From IMG/VR virus record IMGVR_UViG_3300025806_000274, positions 1-21,034 of that record: a stretch of 21,034 bases of DNA; one strand, given 5' to 3'. Made by a program: the position numbers and the translations under genes. The DNA comes from a virus. The number at the start of each line of letters is the position of its first letter. The first letter of the stretch is position 1. Below, in pieces: positions 6,115 to 14,535 of this stretch. A model generated the notes under the pieces. It saw nothing but the letters and a program-made list of their open reading frames with translations. It searched no databases and was not told where the DNA came from.

Positions 6115-9100
6115 TAACTCGGCTCCAAGTCGTCATGTTGATATATTGCGGCTATGTATTCCTCACAGACAATATCGCACGTATTGTCACTGCTAGGCTG
6201 TATATTTCGTATTATAGCGCGTTTTACTACCTGATCTGTCGTTCCCATGCTGAATAAGACATCATAATCGCCAAAAGTAAAGCCTAAGGATGATGGGCTA
6301 TCAAGCGTTATTTGATTGGGTGAAGCGCCAGCCGATACGCTAAATGGGCCATAACATACGCCTTCGTCATCCCTGAAAAATGCTAAATCACTACCCAAAA
6401 AAGTTAATATTTGATCGGTTGAAATTGTAGCGCCAGAAACCGCCGTTACCTTTCCGAATTGTGGCGCATCTAGCTCATCGACAATGCCTACAGCGTCACC
6501 ATAAAACGAATTTAGTCCGTCCATTTCTGTAGTAAAGGAATATTCGCGCGGCCTGTTGCGCTCTCTTTCACGCTCTCGCATACCAAACCGCCAAGCCTGA
6601 GTACGGCCAGTAATACCAAAGGCCTGTATTTTTTTGGTTCTAATCCCATTGTCGCCAGCCAAAAAAGCATTAACAGTTTCGTTGATTCCGGTTTCATTAT
6701 TCAAGTATTCCACGATTATTCCGTCTGGCTCCTCTGTGCTGTCGTGTTCAGCAACCGTTGTCACACCCTCGCCCATCATAATATCGGGCGTGTATAAATG
6801 GCTGTAATCTGTACCCGCTGCCGTTCTAACAGGTGTCATCTTGCCGTTTTTAATCGTTGGCTCAGCGTAACCAGTAGACAAAATTAACTTTGAAACGTCC
6901 CATACTGTAGACTCATTGGCAAACTCAGCATTAAGGGTGTCGCCTCTAGCCTGAGTCAAAGTGTCAAACGCTGCAAATTCCGACCAATCAACATACTCGG
7001 CCAAATCATTACCGATTCTATCGTAAAGCATATAACCCATGAAACGGCCTATTTCGCTAGTGGAGCGGCTATCAACAACTGTGGTTGATGCGTATGTGTG
7101 TACGTCACCACCTAATATAAAATTCTCTTCAGGATAGCTAACAGCAAACATTTTTGACCCGTCAGGGTTAAAAGAAAAGCTATCAAGTACGACGGGAAAA
7201 ACATACCTGCCGCCGCTATCGGTTACAGAGGATAAATCACCACCAACAATATCAAGCTCAAAAGCATTTCTAAAAGAGTCAAACAAAATCAGCTTGCTAT
7301 CCGATATGAAAAACTCATCAACTGCCGGGCTTACTGTAAAATATCCAGATATATCAAGACTAACGGAATCGTAAGAAGCTGTAGAAACATCATTTAACGT
7401 ACTCATCGTGTACTGACGAATAGCGCTAGAGCCAATAAGAATAAATAGCTTATCACCTAGAATTCTACAAAATATCTCGCCGGAAATGGGGACATCGCTG
7501 AATATCTGAGATGGAGTTACTGATACCGAACTCACATCATAAGCAACGCTCATCAAATAAACGTATACAATTTGATTTTCCATAACTAGCAGCTTTGTCC
7601 CGCCATCAAAAACATCAATAACTTTATCAATCGTACTAGTAAATGCTGGCGATATTGTAGGGTTTGAAAAATCAATCGAACTTACATCATAAGGGGAGGC
7701 TGACGGATATGAAGTGATAACGGTCTCTGAATCAACAAAATTAGAAAGTGCTACATAATAATTAAGCCCACTATCACTAAAAAATGCCCCGAGTGGGTTT
7801 GATGTTGCCGTCCCGCTTACCCAAAGATCAACCGGCCTCGCATTTAAAAAAGCCGCATCATCCATTGAATAATAGTTTGTTGTTGCCGTATTTTCAGCAG
7901 TTAAACTGTATGGCGTACCGCTTGATGCTAGTGCTTCAATCTCGGCCAAAGTCGGTAATTTTCTTGTTGCACCAACAATGGCGAGCCTATTCTCAGCCGT
8001 TCTAGATAGCGCATTGGTGGCCCTTATTCTTAGGGCTATAGTTGTAACGTCTGAGTAACTTGTCGCACTTTCCAAAAGTGCCTTTACTCTCGTTATTTCA
8101 ACCTCGTCTAACTGCTTTGTGCTTGTCGCATCGTCAGTTATTCGGCGAAACCTAACCTCTGGGTTATAACTTGAGGCCAAGGATTGAGTTACAGTATAGC
8201 CGCGCTCATTATTTGTATTGTCTGTGTATGAGGTAGCCGGAACGGTCAGCCAGTCGCCGCCTAGCCCAGACTCCCTGTATTGAACCTCGATATCAACTGT
8301 CCTAGAGCTAAAACCACCGTTATTATTTAAAAAACCTATACCTCTAGGAAATCTAACTTCAAACTCGAATGCGGTTGCATTTTGACCAAAGGGGCAAAGT
8401 GTAAACGGCCCCTCCCAATTCACCCCCCCAAGCTCAGCCCTCCATTCTATAGCCGCCTCAGTATCGGACGTTAAAACGTCGGTGGTGTCATTATAAATAG
8501 TCCCCAAAACTGGAGTTAACACAAAAGTATCGTCCGAGTCCCCATTGTAGATTGTTTGCGAATCATAACCCACCGTAACGGTCTCAGGGTCAACAATGGT
8601 AACGGTGATAGTGTCATCAGTTGCGGTCGTGGTTAATATAGTTTCTACCCTCATAAACCGTTCATTTGCGGCTATATTGGCATCACTAAATAATAATATC
8701 GAACCGACATCGAAAGGAAAGGCAACGGCCACTGAATCGACAAAAAACTGTATAGTGTCGGGTGCTGTAAAAATCGCACTCCAATTTCCACTAGGCTGAT
8801 CGAAAGTTGTTTTTAGCGAAAGGCTGCTAACGTCTAACGCTTGATACCAGTTTTGGTGCGCTATATTGCCGCTCACTGTATCGCCCGGCTCAAAAATTTC
8901 TAACTCAATATCGCCGGGGTAATTTGAAATCGGGGTATCAGCTATAAATAAATTTCTTGAACTTATATCAAAATACCCAACCCCAACGGATAGCATCAAA
9001 TAAATATATTCGATGTTATCTTCAAACCGCCGCCGAGGGGGGCAGATATAATCAGGAAAAATAGGGATTGACCCAGCCACTTCTCTAACCAACTGGTTAG

Positions 9101-9464
9101 GCTTAACCTTGTTGGCTCTTACGCTTGACTCATATATTGAGTTTGGCTTTTCAGGTGATGAGTAGTCTTCAAGGTTTGATGTTACATAATAAGAATAAGC
9201 AGCAGACACTATAGCGATAATGATTGCAACCCATGTTGCAGGGTCAAACGCTGGCTCCAAAACAACAACAACAACATCAGAGCCGTTTAATATTTTATCG
9301 TGATCATCGTGCGGGTATTCGATACCGTTCAGTGTGGCGGTATAAGGCTTAAAATGCTCAATATAATTTTCACCAGCTTCTGCTTTTATAAAATCGGTTA
9401 AGCTTCCGTCGTGCTTATGAGCAGACAGTAAAACGCCGACTTTATCGTAAACTTCTATGAGCAT
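6114..9464 (-). CDS. Tail tip / host-specificity protein (TipJ, lambda J-like)
   Basis: At 1116 residues and directly after the NlpC/P60-like gene, this is the J-type central tip protein. The N-terminus (1-70) resembles a ubiquitin-like gpI module (LNGIEY, LNGSDVVVVV), then a hydrophobic stretch (77-93, WVAIIIAIVSAAYSYY) that may be membrane-active. NQLVREVAGSIPIFPDYI (123-140) and VGVGYFDISSRNLFIADTPI (160-179) are typical of J-like baseplate domains. Residues about 880-1000 (DIMMGEGVTTVAEHD, AWRFGMRERERERNRP) resemble the J core. Residues about 556-795 are unusual: a series of degenerate repeats with DVSS or DVSTASY elements, probably a beta-propeller-like insertion. A separate gpI gene is absent, consistent with fusion here. 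It overlaps the peptidase gene by 23 bases. ATG 9464 has only a weak ribosome site, so coupling is likely. Confidence 0.85.
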   Translation of the reverse strand: MLIEVYDKVGVLLSAHKHDGSLTDFIKAEAGENYIEHFKPYTATLNGIEYPHDDHDKILNGSDVVVVVLEPAFDPATWVAIIIAIVSAAYSYYVTSNLEDYSSPEKPNSIYESSVRANKVKPNQLVREVAGSIPIFPDYICPPRRRFEDNIEYIYLMLSVGVGYFDISSRNLFIADTPISNYPGDIELEIFEPGDTVSGNIAHQNWYQALDVSSLSLKTTFDQPSGNWSAIFTAPDTIQFFVDSVAVAFPFDVGSILLFSDANIAANERFMRVETILTTTATDDTITVTIVDPETVTVGYDSQTIYNGDSDDTFVLTPVLGTIYNDTTDVLTSDTEAAIEWRAELGGVNWEGPFTLCPFGQNATAFEFEVRFPRGIGFLNNNGGFSSRTVDIEVQYRESGLGGDWLTVPATSYTDNTNNERGYTVTQSLASSYNPEVRFRRITDDATSTKQLDEVEITRVKALLESATSYSDVTTIALRIRATNALSRTAENRLAIVGATRKLPTLAEIEALASSGTPYSLTAENTATTNYYSMDDAAFLNARPVDLWVSGTATSNPLGAFFSDSGLNYYVALSNFVDSETVITSYPSASPYDVSSIDFSNPTISPAFTSTIDKVIDVFDGGTKLLVMENQIVYVYLMSVAYDVSSVSVTPSQIFSDVPISGEIFCRILGDKLFILIGSSAIRQYTMSTLNDVSTASYDSVSLDISGYFTVSPAVDEFFISDSKLILFDSFRNAFELDIVGGDLSSVTDSGGRYVFPVVLDSFSFNPDGSKMFAVSYPEENFILGGDVHTYASTTVVDSRSTSEIGRFMGYMLYDRIGNDLAEYVDWSEFAAFDTLTQARGDTLNAEFANESTVWDVSKLILSTGYAEPTIKNGKMTPVRTAAGTDYSHLYTPDIMMGEGVTTVAEHDSTEEPDGIIVEYLNNETGINETVNAFLAGDNGIRTKKIQAFGITGRTQAWRFGMRERERERNRPREYSFTTEMDGLNSFYGDAVGIVDELDAPQFGKVTAVSGATISTDQILTFLGSDLAFFRDDEGVCYGPFSVSAGASPNQITLDSPSSLGFTFGDYDVLFSMGTTDQVVKRAIIRNIQPSSDNTCDIVCEEYIAAIYQHDDLEPS

Positions 9465-9825
9465 AATATTTTACATTTCCAGCAGAGTTAAACTGTTGTG
9501 GCGTATCTTTTGACACGCCAGCTTTTAAGCTTCTAACGTGTAAAATTTTACCACAAATCACGATGCCAACGTGATACAAATGCCCTCGCCTGTATTTACA
9601 GGCAATGGCACCGTTGACCGGCCCAGACTCATGGCAATAATTATCGACGCTTAAGTGGCCTCTTTCTCTACCGGATAGGATGCCGTATTTTGGCAGCTCG
9701 TCCATCGGTACCTTAAACTCCTTGTTAAGCCAATACCTCACATAATCCCAACAATTATTGTCGTCCCTGTATTGCCATATTAAATATTTAAGCATACCTA
9801 ACGCCGGGGTATTTGTCAGGGTCAT
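9442..9825 (-). CDS. NlpC/P60-like tail peptidase
   Basis: The 127-residue protein has DNNCWDYVRYWLNKEF (22-37), with Cys25 as likely nucleophile, and GHLYHVGIVICGKILHV (81-97), with His85 as the likely general base and His96 as the next polar residue. This Cys...His layout is that of the NlpC/P60 family used in tail tips (lambda gpK-like) to process tail proteins or cut peptidoglycan during entry. AGGA stands just before ATG 9825. An internal ATG 30 bases later lacks a site. It overlaps the DUF1833 gene by 38 bases and the J-like gene by 23. The gpK N-terminal JAMM domain is absent, so this is the short single-domain form. Confidence 0.8.
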   Translation of the reverse strand: MTLTNTPALGMLKYLIWQYRDDNNCWDYVRYWLNKEFKVPMDELPKYGILSGRERGHLSVDNYCHESGPVNGAIACKYRRGHLYHVGIVICGKILHVRSLKAGVSKDTPQQFNSAGNVKYYAHRSLR

Positions 9826-10282
9826 ATTTCCTGTAAGGCCAAGCCATATTACCTATCTGAAAAAACGAGGCGGTAATAACGACCTGCCGCCTATTCATTT
9901 GCGATGCTTTAACCTGAAACAAGTAAGGCCCAGCCGCGATAGTCGTTAAATCCGTGGGTAAATAAGCCCTATATTTTAAAGTGGGCGATTCTTTCGATGA
10001 TCTAGATGCGTTAATCAGCGATTTAATCTCATTTGATGGCACTCTTGACGTATTGTCAAAGCCAAATTGTATCGATTGCCCGCCGTCAGTGCCACGATCT
10101 GGTAGTTTTATATTCGCCCCAATAGCGGTAAACCTCACTACACTGGAGTCTTCTAGCGTCGCAAAGCTATCAGTATACCCAGACACAAAACGCTGCACCC
10201 CACCAGTTAGGCCGCTATGCGTTATCTCGATAGTATCAAGGGGTGTTTGTGATGCCGAGGCGTAAGCTTGAGCAATGGTCAT
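9788..10282 (-). CDS. DUF1833 minor tail protein
   Basis: The 164-residue protein begins MTIAQAYASASQTPLDTIEI and ends AWPYRKYDPDKYPGVRYA. DUF1833 proteins share this plan: an N-terminal ITH/LSHP-type strand, a mid-region FGFDNTSR strand, and a C-terminus with PF-(R/K)-Y-P-G. They lie between the distal tail genes and the NlpC/P60 gene in siphophages and probably form part of the tail tip (gpL position). The family name is from memory. Its ATG overlaps the TGA of the preceding gene by 4 bases. Confidence 0.75.
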   Translation of the reverse strand: MTIAQAYASASQTPLDTIEITHSGLTGGVQRFVSGYTDSFATLEDSSVVRFTAIGANIKLPDRGTDGGQSIQFGFDNTSRVPSNEIKSLINASRSSKESPTLKYRAYLPTDLTTIAAGPYLFQVKASQMNRRQVVITASFFQIGNMAWPYRKYDPDKYPGVRYA

Positions 10283-10731
10283 GCGAAATTGTTCTCATTT
10301 ACTAAAATATTAAACTGATTGTAATATGACTCTTCCCTTAATAGCGCGCTATCATCGAATAAACCTTTTATGCTTTCGCCATCGACCATACTTCTATTTT
10401 TTAGCTCTAGCTGGTAGCTTACAGTAATCACGTTAGGCGACTCATAAACAAAAGAATAGGCGCCATTTACTATTATTAATGTGCCGGTTTCCTCTGCGTC
10501 GCCAACCCAATACTCACCCGTAAAAGGGTCAACCCCACCGTTGAGCGTTATATTAACCCACGTTTCAAAATCGGCAAATTCTGCCGAGGTTAGGCGCTCC
10601 GAAACATTAAAAATTGTGTCTCGCTTCGGGAATATAGCCCGCTGCCTTCTATTCAATGTTGAAAATTCACTGACCTTAACATCAGGGGAATAAGTATGGC
10701 TGTATTGAGAGAGCAGATATTTTCTAGGCAC
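10279..10731 (-). CDS. Tail-tip protein, paralogue of the upstream gene
   Basis: This 150-residue protein follows the 117-aa gene with an 8-base overlap, and the two are related. Shared positions include QR near the start of the core, an F-x-x-(F/W)-V helix (FADFETWVNITLNGGVDPF against IFEHFVQDLLNDGADWF), a following G, a central V-(N/S)-GAYS motif and an E-(L/I)-K-(N/R) strand at the end of the core. About 40 extra residues (SIKGLFDDSALLREESYYNQ and beyond) follow here. Position after the tape measure points to the distal tail or tip (lambda M/L region). I cannot name the family. Confidence 0.65.
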   Translation of the reverse strand: MPRKYLLSQYSHTYSPDVKVSEFSTLNRRQRAIFPKRDTIFNVSERLTSAEFADFETWVNITLNGGVDPFTGEYWVGDAEETGTLIIVNGAYSFVYESPNVITVSYQLELKNRSMVDGESIKGLFDDSALLREESYYNQFNILVNENNFA

Positions 10732-11077
10732 GTTTTATCTCTATATTTGCGCTAATTTTCCATAAAAAAGTTGATAAAGGCGCTGCACTGTATGCCCCCG
10801 AAACAAACCTAACATTTCCATCTTCAACTACGCCAGAATTAAAAACATGACCCAAAAACCAATCAGCACCATCATTTAACAAGTCTTGAACAAAATGTTC
10901 AAAAATAGCCTTTTCTGTGCTTGATAAAACTAGGCTCGCAGATACTATTTCGCTGTTTCTGTATGAAACGCGTCTTTGGGTGGTCTTTCCGGGGATTGAA
11001 GACCTCACGACCGCGTTTTTATACGCCGACGAATAGCCAACCTCCCAACGTGGCATGTAATCCGGCCAAACCTCCAT
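10724..11077 (-). CDS. Tail-tip protein downstream of tape measure
   Basis: The 117-residue protein begins MEVWPDYMPRWEVGYSS and contains EKAIFEHFVQDLLNDGADWF, then FVSGAYS and a final strand ANIEIKRA. It starts on TAATG at the tape-measure stop, so it is translationally coupled. Its place immediately after the tape measure matches lambda gpM or distal tail proteins. It is homologous to the next gene (see that entry), so the tip may contain two related rings or a hetero-oligomer. No enzymatic motif is visible. Confidence 0.65.
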   Translation of the reverse strand: MEVWPDYMPRWEVGYSSAYKNAVVRSSIPGKTTQRRVSYRNSEIVSASLVLSSTEKAIFEHFVQDLLNDGADWFLGHVFNSGVVEDGNVRFVSGAYSAAPLSTFLWKISANIEIKRA

Positions 11078-12975
11078 TATGAAGCCCTAGCTTTAACGTT
11101 AGACGATGATTGTAAAGCCCTCCGGCTTCGTGAGGTTGAGTCGCCGTTTTCGCCAACAATTATCTCAATAATATCCTTTCTTGTAAGCGCTTGAACCTTC
11201 TCACCGGAATAATTGTTAATCACAATATTATTACCGCCGCCGCCTTTTTCCATGTCGGTGACTTTTTCATTAGGATGAAGCATGGCAAGCTTTCCGCCCT
11301 TACCATCCATGCCTCCCGCCCTTATGCCATTTCCAGTGCTGCCGCCGCCCTCAAAAGAGGCCATATTTTGACCTTTTATCGATGAAATTAAGCCCGCCGT
11401 ATTGGAAGCAACGCCAGCCGCCGCCCCTATTCCCGCTGGCCACCCTAACGACCATGCGCTAGCAATGCCCTGTGCTATTTTAACGCCAGCCTCAGCCGCT
11501 GCAAACGCTTGTGAAGCAGCAAACATGGCTCTATATGACTTTGACTGCTCGCCCTTCGCCTCTTTCATCACTCCAGCAATAGAACCGAAGGTGCCAGACA
11601 ATGCAGCTAGATTGGCGCGGCTTTGAGCATCCGATAAAGAATCTAGGTTATCATAATACTCATTATGGTTTTTTGTCGATAGCGCTTGCCACTTATCCTC
11701 AGAAATTATTTCTCGATTCTTGGCCTCGTCTATAATTCCTTGGCGGCGGGTATAGCTTTGTCTTAGCATCTCCTCTTCTGTTGCGTATCTATCGCTTACC
11801 CTTTCAAATTTCCTTAAAAAATTATCATCATCATTACCATCCTTCCCTAACGGGTTTAACTTTAATCCCCCCCCGCTTTTATTTGCTGATATCTCATTAT
11901 CAAACTTAGACTGAAAGTCATCAACAAAAGTTTTTATTGTGCTGGACGGCATAGGCTCTAAAAGCTTGGACTGAAGCTCGGACCTCATCATTTCAGTAGT
12001 GGCTTTAAAAGACTCGCCAAACTCTTCTATTTTTCGGATACCCGAAACATCAAAACCTAACTTTTCAGCTATGCCAGCACCAAAGCCGCCAATAACACTA
12101 ACTAATTGAACCAATCCGTTTGTTATTTCGGCTACAACCTGCCTTAAGCCCAAAAACACTACATTTAGACCGCGCCCCATGTCCGAAAGAAACCCCAGAG
12201 CTTTTGTGGCTTTTTCTGCCATGCTCTGCACTACAGGGCCAACCCCGCCAGCAGATTTAGTGGCTTCCACGAATAGATTGGCAAGCGCCCCTACTACTGG
12301 CGCAAACTGTATCGCGATCTGATTAGTTACACCTTGAAATATTGACTTAACGCGGGTCATAGAATCGTTGGCGGCTTCTATTTTTGACGCGTCTAATTTA
12401 GATATGTTTAAACCAAATAATTCGGCTTCCGCTGCCGCTTCCGCAAACCCTGCCGAACCTTCGTTCAACATGTTAACCATCATGATGCCTTCACGGCCAA
12501 AGAATGCCGCCGAAACGGCCGCTTTTTCTTGAGCGGTGGACATGCCAGCTATGCGATCTGAAACTATTTTATATTGCTCTGCCGGTTGAAGCTTAAAGAA
12601 TTCCGCAGTACTAAGCCCCATATTATCAAGCATCTTATTAGCAGCGCCGGTGCCCTGCTCAGCTTCCCCCATCCGTTTCGTGAAACGAATCATTGAAGAG
12701 TTTAGGCTTTCCATTGATACGCCGGATAGGTCGGCTTGATATTGTAATGAGGCGAGGTTTTCGGTTGCAAATCCTGAGGCGTTTGCGGTTTTTGCTAGCT
12801 TATCTATTCTTTTTGATGCCACCATGTAGGCGGCAACCATACTTGCGCCAAGAGCGGCACCGGCTACGGCACCGACTTTTGCGAGACCGTCAACTGACTT
12901 ACGAACACCAGCGAACGCTTTTTGAGTTTTATTTTCGGCGGTGATTTTATAATTAATTCTTTTATTTGACATCAT
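11077..12975 (-). CDS. Tail tape measure protein
   Basis: This is the largest alpha-helical protein of the operon, at 632 residues. The N-terminus (YKITAENKTQKAFAGVRKSV) leads into a small hydrophobic segment (VGAVAGAALGASMVAAYMV, 34-52). LQYQADLSGVSMESLN and AAVSAAFFGREGIMMVNML are typical tape-measure motifs. Hydrophobic Gly/Ala-rich stretches lie in the C-terminal third, near GWPAGIGAAAGVASNTAG. By the usual rule of about 0.15 nm per residue the tail would be near 95 nm, which is an estimate. It starts inside the end of the frameshifted chaperone (14-base overlap), the standard lambda-like order. Two tandem ATG codons (12975 and 12972) could serve as start. Confidence 0.92.
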   Translation of the reverse strand: MMSNKRINYKITAENKTQKAFAGVRKSVDGLAKVGAVAGAALGASMVAAYMVASKRIDKLAKTANASGFATENLASLQYQADLSGVSMESLNSSMIRFTKRMGEAEQGTGAANKMLDNMGLSTAEFFKLQPAEQYKIVSDRIAGMSTAQEKAAVSAAFFGREGIMMVNMLNEGSAGFAEAAAEAELFGLNISKLDASKIEAANDSMTRVKSIFQGVTNQIAIQFAPVVGALANLFVEATKSAGGVGPVVQSMAEKATKALGFLSDMGRGLNVVFLGLRQVVAEITNGLVQLVSVIGGFGAGIAEKLGFDVSGIRKIEEFGESFKATTEMMRSELQSKLLEPMPSSTIKTFVDDFQSKFDNEISANKSGGGLKLNPLGKDGNDDDNFLRKFERVSDRYATEEEMLRQSYTRRQGIIDEAKNREIISEDKWQALSTKNHNEYYDNLDSLSDAQSRANLAALSGTFGSIAGVMKEAKGEQSKSYRAMFAASQAFAAAEAGVKIAQGIASAWSLGWPAGIGAAAGVASNTAGLISSIKGQNMASFEGGGSTGNGIRAGGMDGKGGKLAMLHPNEKVTDMEKGGGGNNIVINNYSGEKVQALTRKDIIEIIVGENGDSTSRSRRALQSSSNVKARAS

Positions 12976-13425
12976 CTAACCCAAAATAATAAATCCAACC
13001 AGAAAGCTCGTCTAAAGTCATATCAAAAATAACGCTTAACGGTTGGTGGAGTCTAGCGGCCACCCCATAGACTTTATCTGGTTCATGGCCGCCGATTAGT
13101 TTTTTTCGTCGTCCTCTATTTCGTCGCTAGAGCTAATCCACGTCGCTATTTCCGCAACATCATCAGCTAGGACGTTTTTAAGCAATAACTGTTTTTCTAC
13201 CATCGTCGGGAATAAACGATCGCCTTTTGAATCAAGAGCCTTAAGATAAATAAGCTCGACGCAATAAAGAAAATCCGAGCCTTTGGATAATTTTTTGATT
13301 TTATCACTTTCAAAAACGGTGATAGGGGCGCACGATATTTCTATTGCGTTCTCACCCTCAAAAAAGGTTTTAGACCGGCTCTCTTTTGCGGAATATCTGG
13401 CTCTTAACTGCTGTATTGCGCTCAT
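12962..13425 (-). CDS. Tail assembly chaperone, -1 frameshift product (gpGT-like)
   Basis: Ribosomes reading the 109-aa chaperone meet A AAA AAC just before its stop. A -1 slip there continues into an open frame that adds 45 residues, starting LIGGHEPDKVYGVAARLHQP and ending at TAA 12962-12964, for 154 residues in total. The extension contains the T-domain-like ELSGWIYYFGLDD (31-43 of the extension). In lambda the same device makes gpGT, where G binds the tape measure and T binds tail tube subunits. The extension fills what would otherwise be a 120-base gap before the tape measure and overlaps that gene by 14 bases, as in lambda. Confidence 0.9.
13096..13425 (-). CDS. Tail assembly chaperone (gpG-like)
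   Basis: The 109-residue protein contains AIEISCAPITVFESDKIKKL and FLYCVELIYLKALDSKGDRL, and ends in an acidic region DEIEDDEKN at the slippery site. Position between tail tube and tape measure, size, and the frameshift define it as the G-type chaperone that coats the tape measure before tail tube polymerisation. It is not a structural part of the finished tail. It starts one base after the tail tube stop. Confidence 0.85.
   Translation of the reverse strand: MSAIQQLRARYSAKESRSKTFFEGENAIEISCAPITVFESDKIKKLSKGSDFLYCVELIYLKALDSKGDRLFPTMVEKQLLLKNVLADDVAEIATWISSSDEIEDDEKN
13099..13105 (-). other. Programmed -1 ribosomal frameshift site
   Basis: On the coding strand the bases read GAC GAC GAA AAA AAC TAA. 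The heptamer A AAA AAC fits the X XXY YYZ rule exactly in the chaperone's frame and lies directly before its stop. A -1 slip opens 45 further codons. I could not identify a strong downstream stem or pseudoknot by eye; the adjacent stop codon itself may promote slippage. Confidence 0.9.
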
Positions 13426-13426
13426 G

Positions 13427-13822
13427 TTACGCCACCACTGCTAGAGAAATGCCACCTGTCGCTTGAAAGCTAAAAGAAGCCTCAACCATACCATCATTGG
13501 CACCTGATATACTTAATCCAGTTATAATCGCGGTGCAGGTATAATAACTATCCGCCGTGGTGTTTCCTTCTGGATAAAGATTTAAAGTGACCTCAGTTGT
13601 TGACGGTGTCAGCGCTATTTGCCCGCTGGTGTCGGTTTCATCCCAAAAACAATCAATCGAACCTGTAGCATCGCCAAGAGTACCCTTATAGGTTTTAAAA
13701 TCATCCCCCATAACGGTGTCTTCCGTAACATCTCGCGTGATATCGAAAGAATAACCTTTAACCTCGGCTATCTGGTTTGCGCCAATATATACTGCGCCTT
13801 CATTACCTGCATGTGTAGCCAT
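13427..13822 (-). CDS. Major tail tube protein
   Basis: The 131-residue beta-rich protein begins MATHAGNEGAVYIGANQIAE and includes KGYSFDITRDVTEDTVMGDD (22-41) and FKTYKGTLGDATGSIDCFWD. The pattern of a strand, a VTEDTVMGDDF loop and GTLGDATGSIDC fits phage tail tube proteins. AGGAG stands 7 bases before ATG 13822, the strongest ribosome site in this operon, as expected for the most abundant tail protein. It follows the tail terminator and precedes the chaperone, as in lambda V. There is no C-terminal Ig-like domain. Confidence 0.85.
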   Translation of the reverse strand: MATHAGNEGAVYIGANQIAEVKGYSFDITRDVTEDTVMGDDFKTYKGTLGDATGSIDCFWDETDTSGQIALTPSTTEVTLNLYPEGNTTADSYYTCTAIITGLSISGANDGMVEASFSFQATGGISLAVVA

Positions 13823-13832
13823 TTTTCTTCTC

Positions 13833-14252
13833 CTATAGCGCTATATCTGGCGCGTTAAGTGTAGTTCTATAATTTATTAAATACGTCATTGTAATAACGC
13901 CGCTCGGCTCTTCACCGTCTGAAAAGTCAAACTCAGAGCTAATTAGCGTTAAATCTTTTGATAATCCACCTAATGTTTGATCAGTTAAAGCGGCCTCAAC
14001 CTTTTTTGCGATCTCGTCCAAATCATCGTCAGACTTTGCATAGCCTTCGATCTTTATCTCAAAGTTTCGGGCAAAATTTCTAGCGCCAATTATATCCTGC
14101 TCGCTTTCCTCATTGCCATTATAAATAATAATGCCCGGCAAATCAGCGATAGGGTAAACCCTATTTTTATAAACCCTGCATCCAGTAAGGGAAAGGTTTT
14201 TTAAAAGGCTGTATATCTCTTCTCTTATTTGCGAACGAACATGATCAGCCAT
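13833..14252 (-). CDS. Tail terminator protein (gpU-like)
   Basis: The 139-residue protein begins MADHVRSQIREEIYSLLKNL, then YKNRVYPIADLPGIIIYNGN, KSDDDLDEIAKKVEAALTDQ and a C-terminal strand with MTYLINYRTT. An N-terminal helix followed by a P-(I/G)-I-I-Y strand, and a helix beginning D-D-LDEIA that leads to AL, is typical of the tail terminator (gpU) family, which caps the tail tube. It overlaps the FII-like gene by 8 bases. Confidence 0.8.
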   Translation of the reverse strand: MADHVRSQIREEIYSLLKNLSLTGCRVYKNRVYPIADLPGIIIYNGNEESEQDIIGARNFARNFEIKIEGYAKSDDDLDEIAKKVEAALTDQTLGGLSKDLTLISSEFDFSDGEEPSGVITMTYLINYRTTLNAPDIAL

Positions 14253-14535
14253 TCAGAGTAATCCTAATTAGACCTTGATTGTCCGGCTCTTTATGCACAA
14301 CCGTATAAGTTTTAGATGCTATATTGATATTGTCATCTATTTCTATATCTGAAGAATCCCTGCTGCTAGCATATAAAACAGGCTCACTCGATGCTATCCC
14401 CGCAGTCCCAACATCTTGCTCGTAAAATTCTTTATTAAAAATGCCCTGATATTCTATACCCTCATGAGTATAAAAAATGCCGTGATCATCCTCGGCTAGG
14501 ATTTCATCCAAATCATCAATCAGGCTTAACGTCAT
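14245..14535 (-). CDS. Head-tail connector (lambda FII-like)
   Basis: The 96-residue protein starts MTLSLIDDLDEILAEDDHGI and contains IEYQGIFNKEFYEQ, then SEPVLYASSRDSSDIEIDD, a TYTVVH strand and a final LIRITLNG. The order helix, strand Y-GIF, a P-x-L-(Y/F) strand, short polar loop, then V-V-H-x-PD-x-G resembles lambda gpFII, which joins tails to filled heads. It overlaps the small gene before it by 20 bases and the tail terminator by 8. GAGG lies 9 bases before the ATG. The family assignment is by pattern and position. Confidence 0.75.
   Translation of the reverse strand: MTLSLIDDLDEILAEDDHGIFYTHEGIEYQGIFNKEFYEQDVGTAGIASSEPVLYASSRDSSDIEIDDNINIASKTYTVVHKEPDNQGLIRITLNG

Noticed and set aside
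6512-6697. 61-codon minus-strand frame inside the J-like gene
   Set aside because: Alternative frame of a long, well-supported gene; no motif or start signal.
13834-13845. Perfect 12-bp palindrome TATAGCGCTATA just before the tail tube ribosome site
   Set aside because: It has no loop to form a hairpin and overlaps the end of the tail terminator gene (codons and stop); a 12-bp palindrome can occur by chance in 21 kb.
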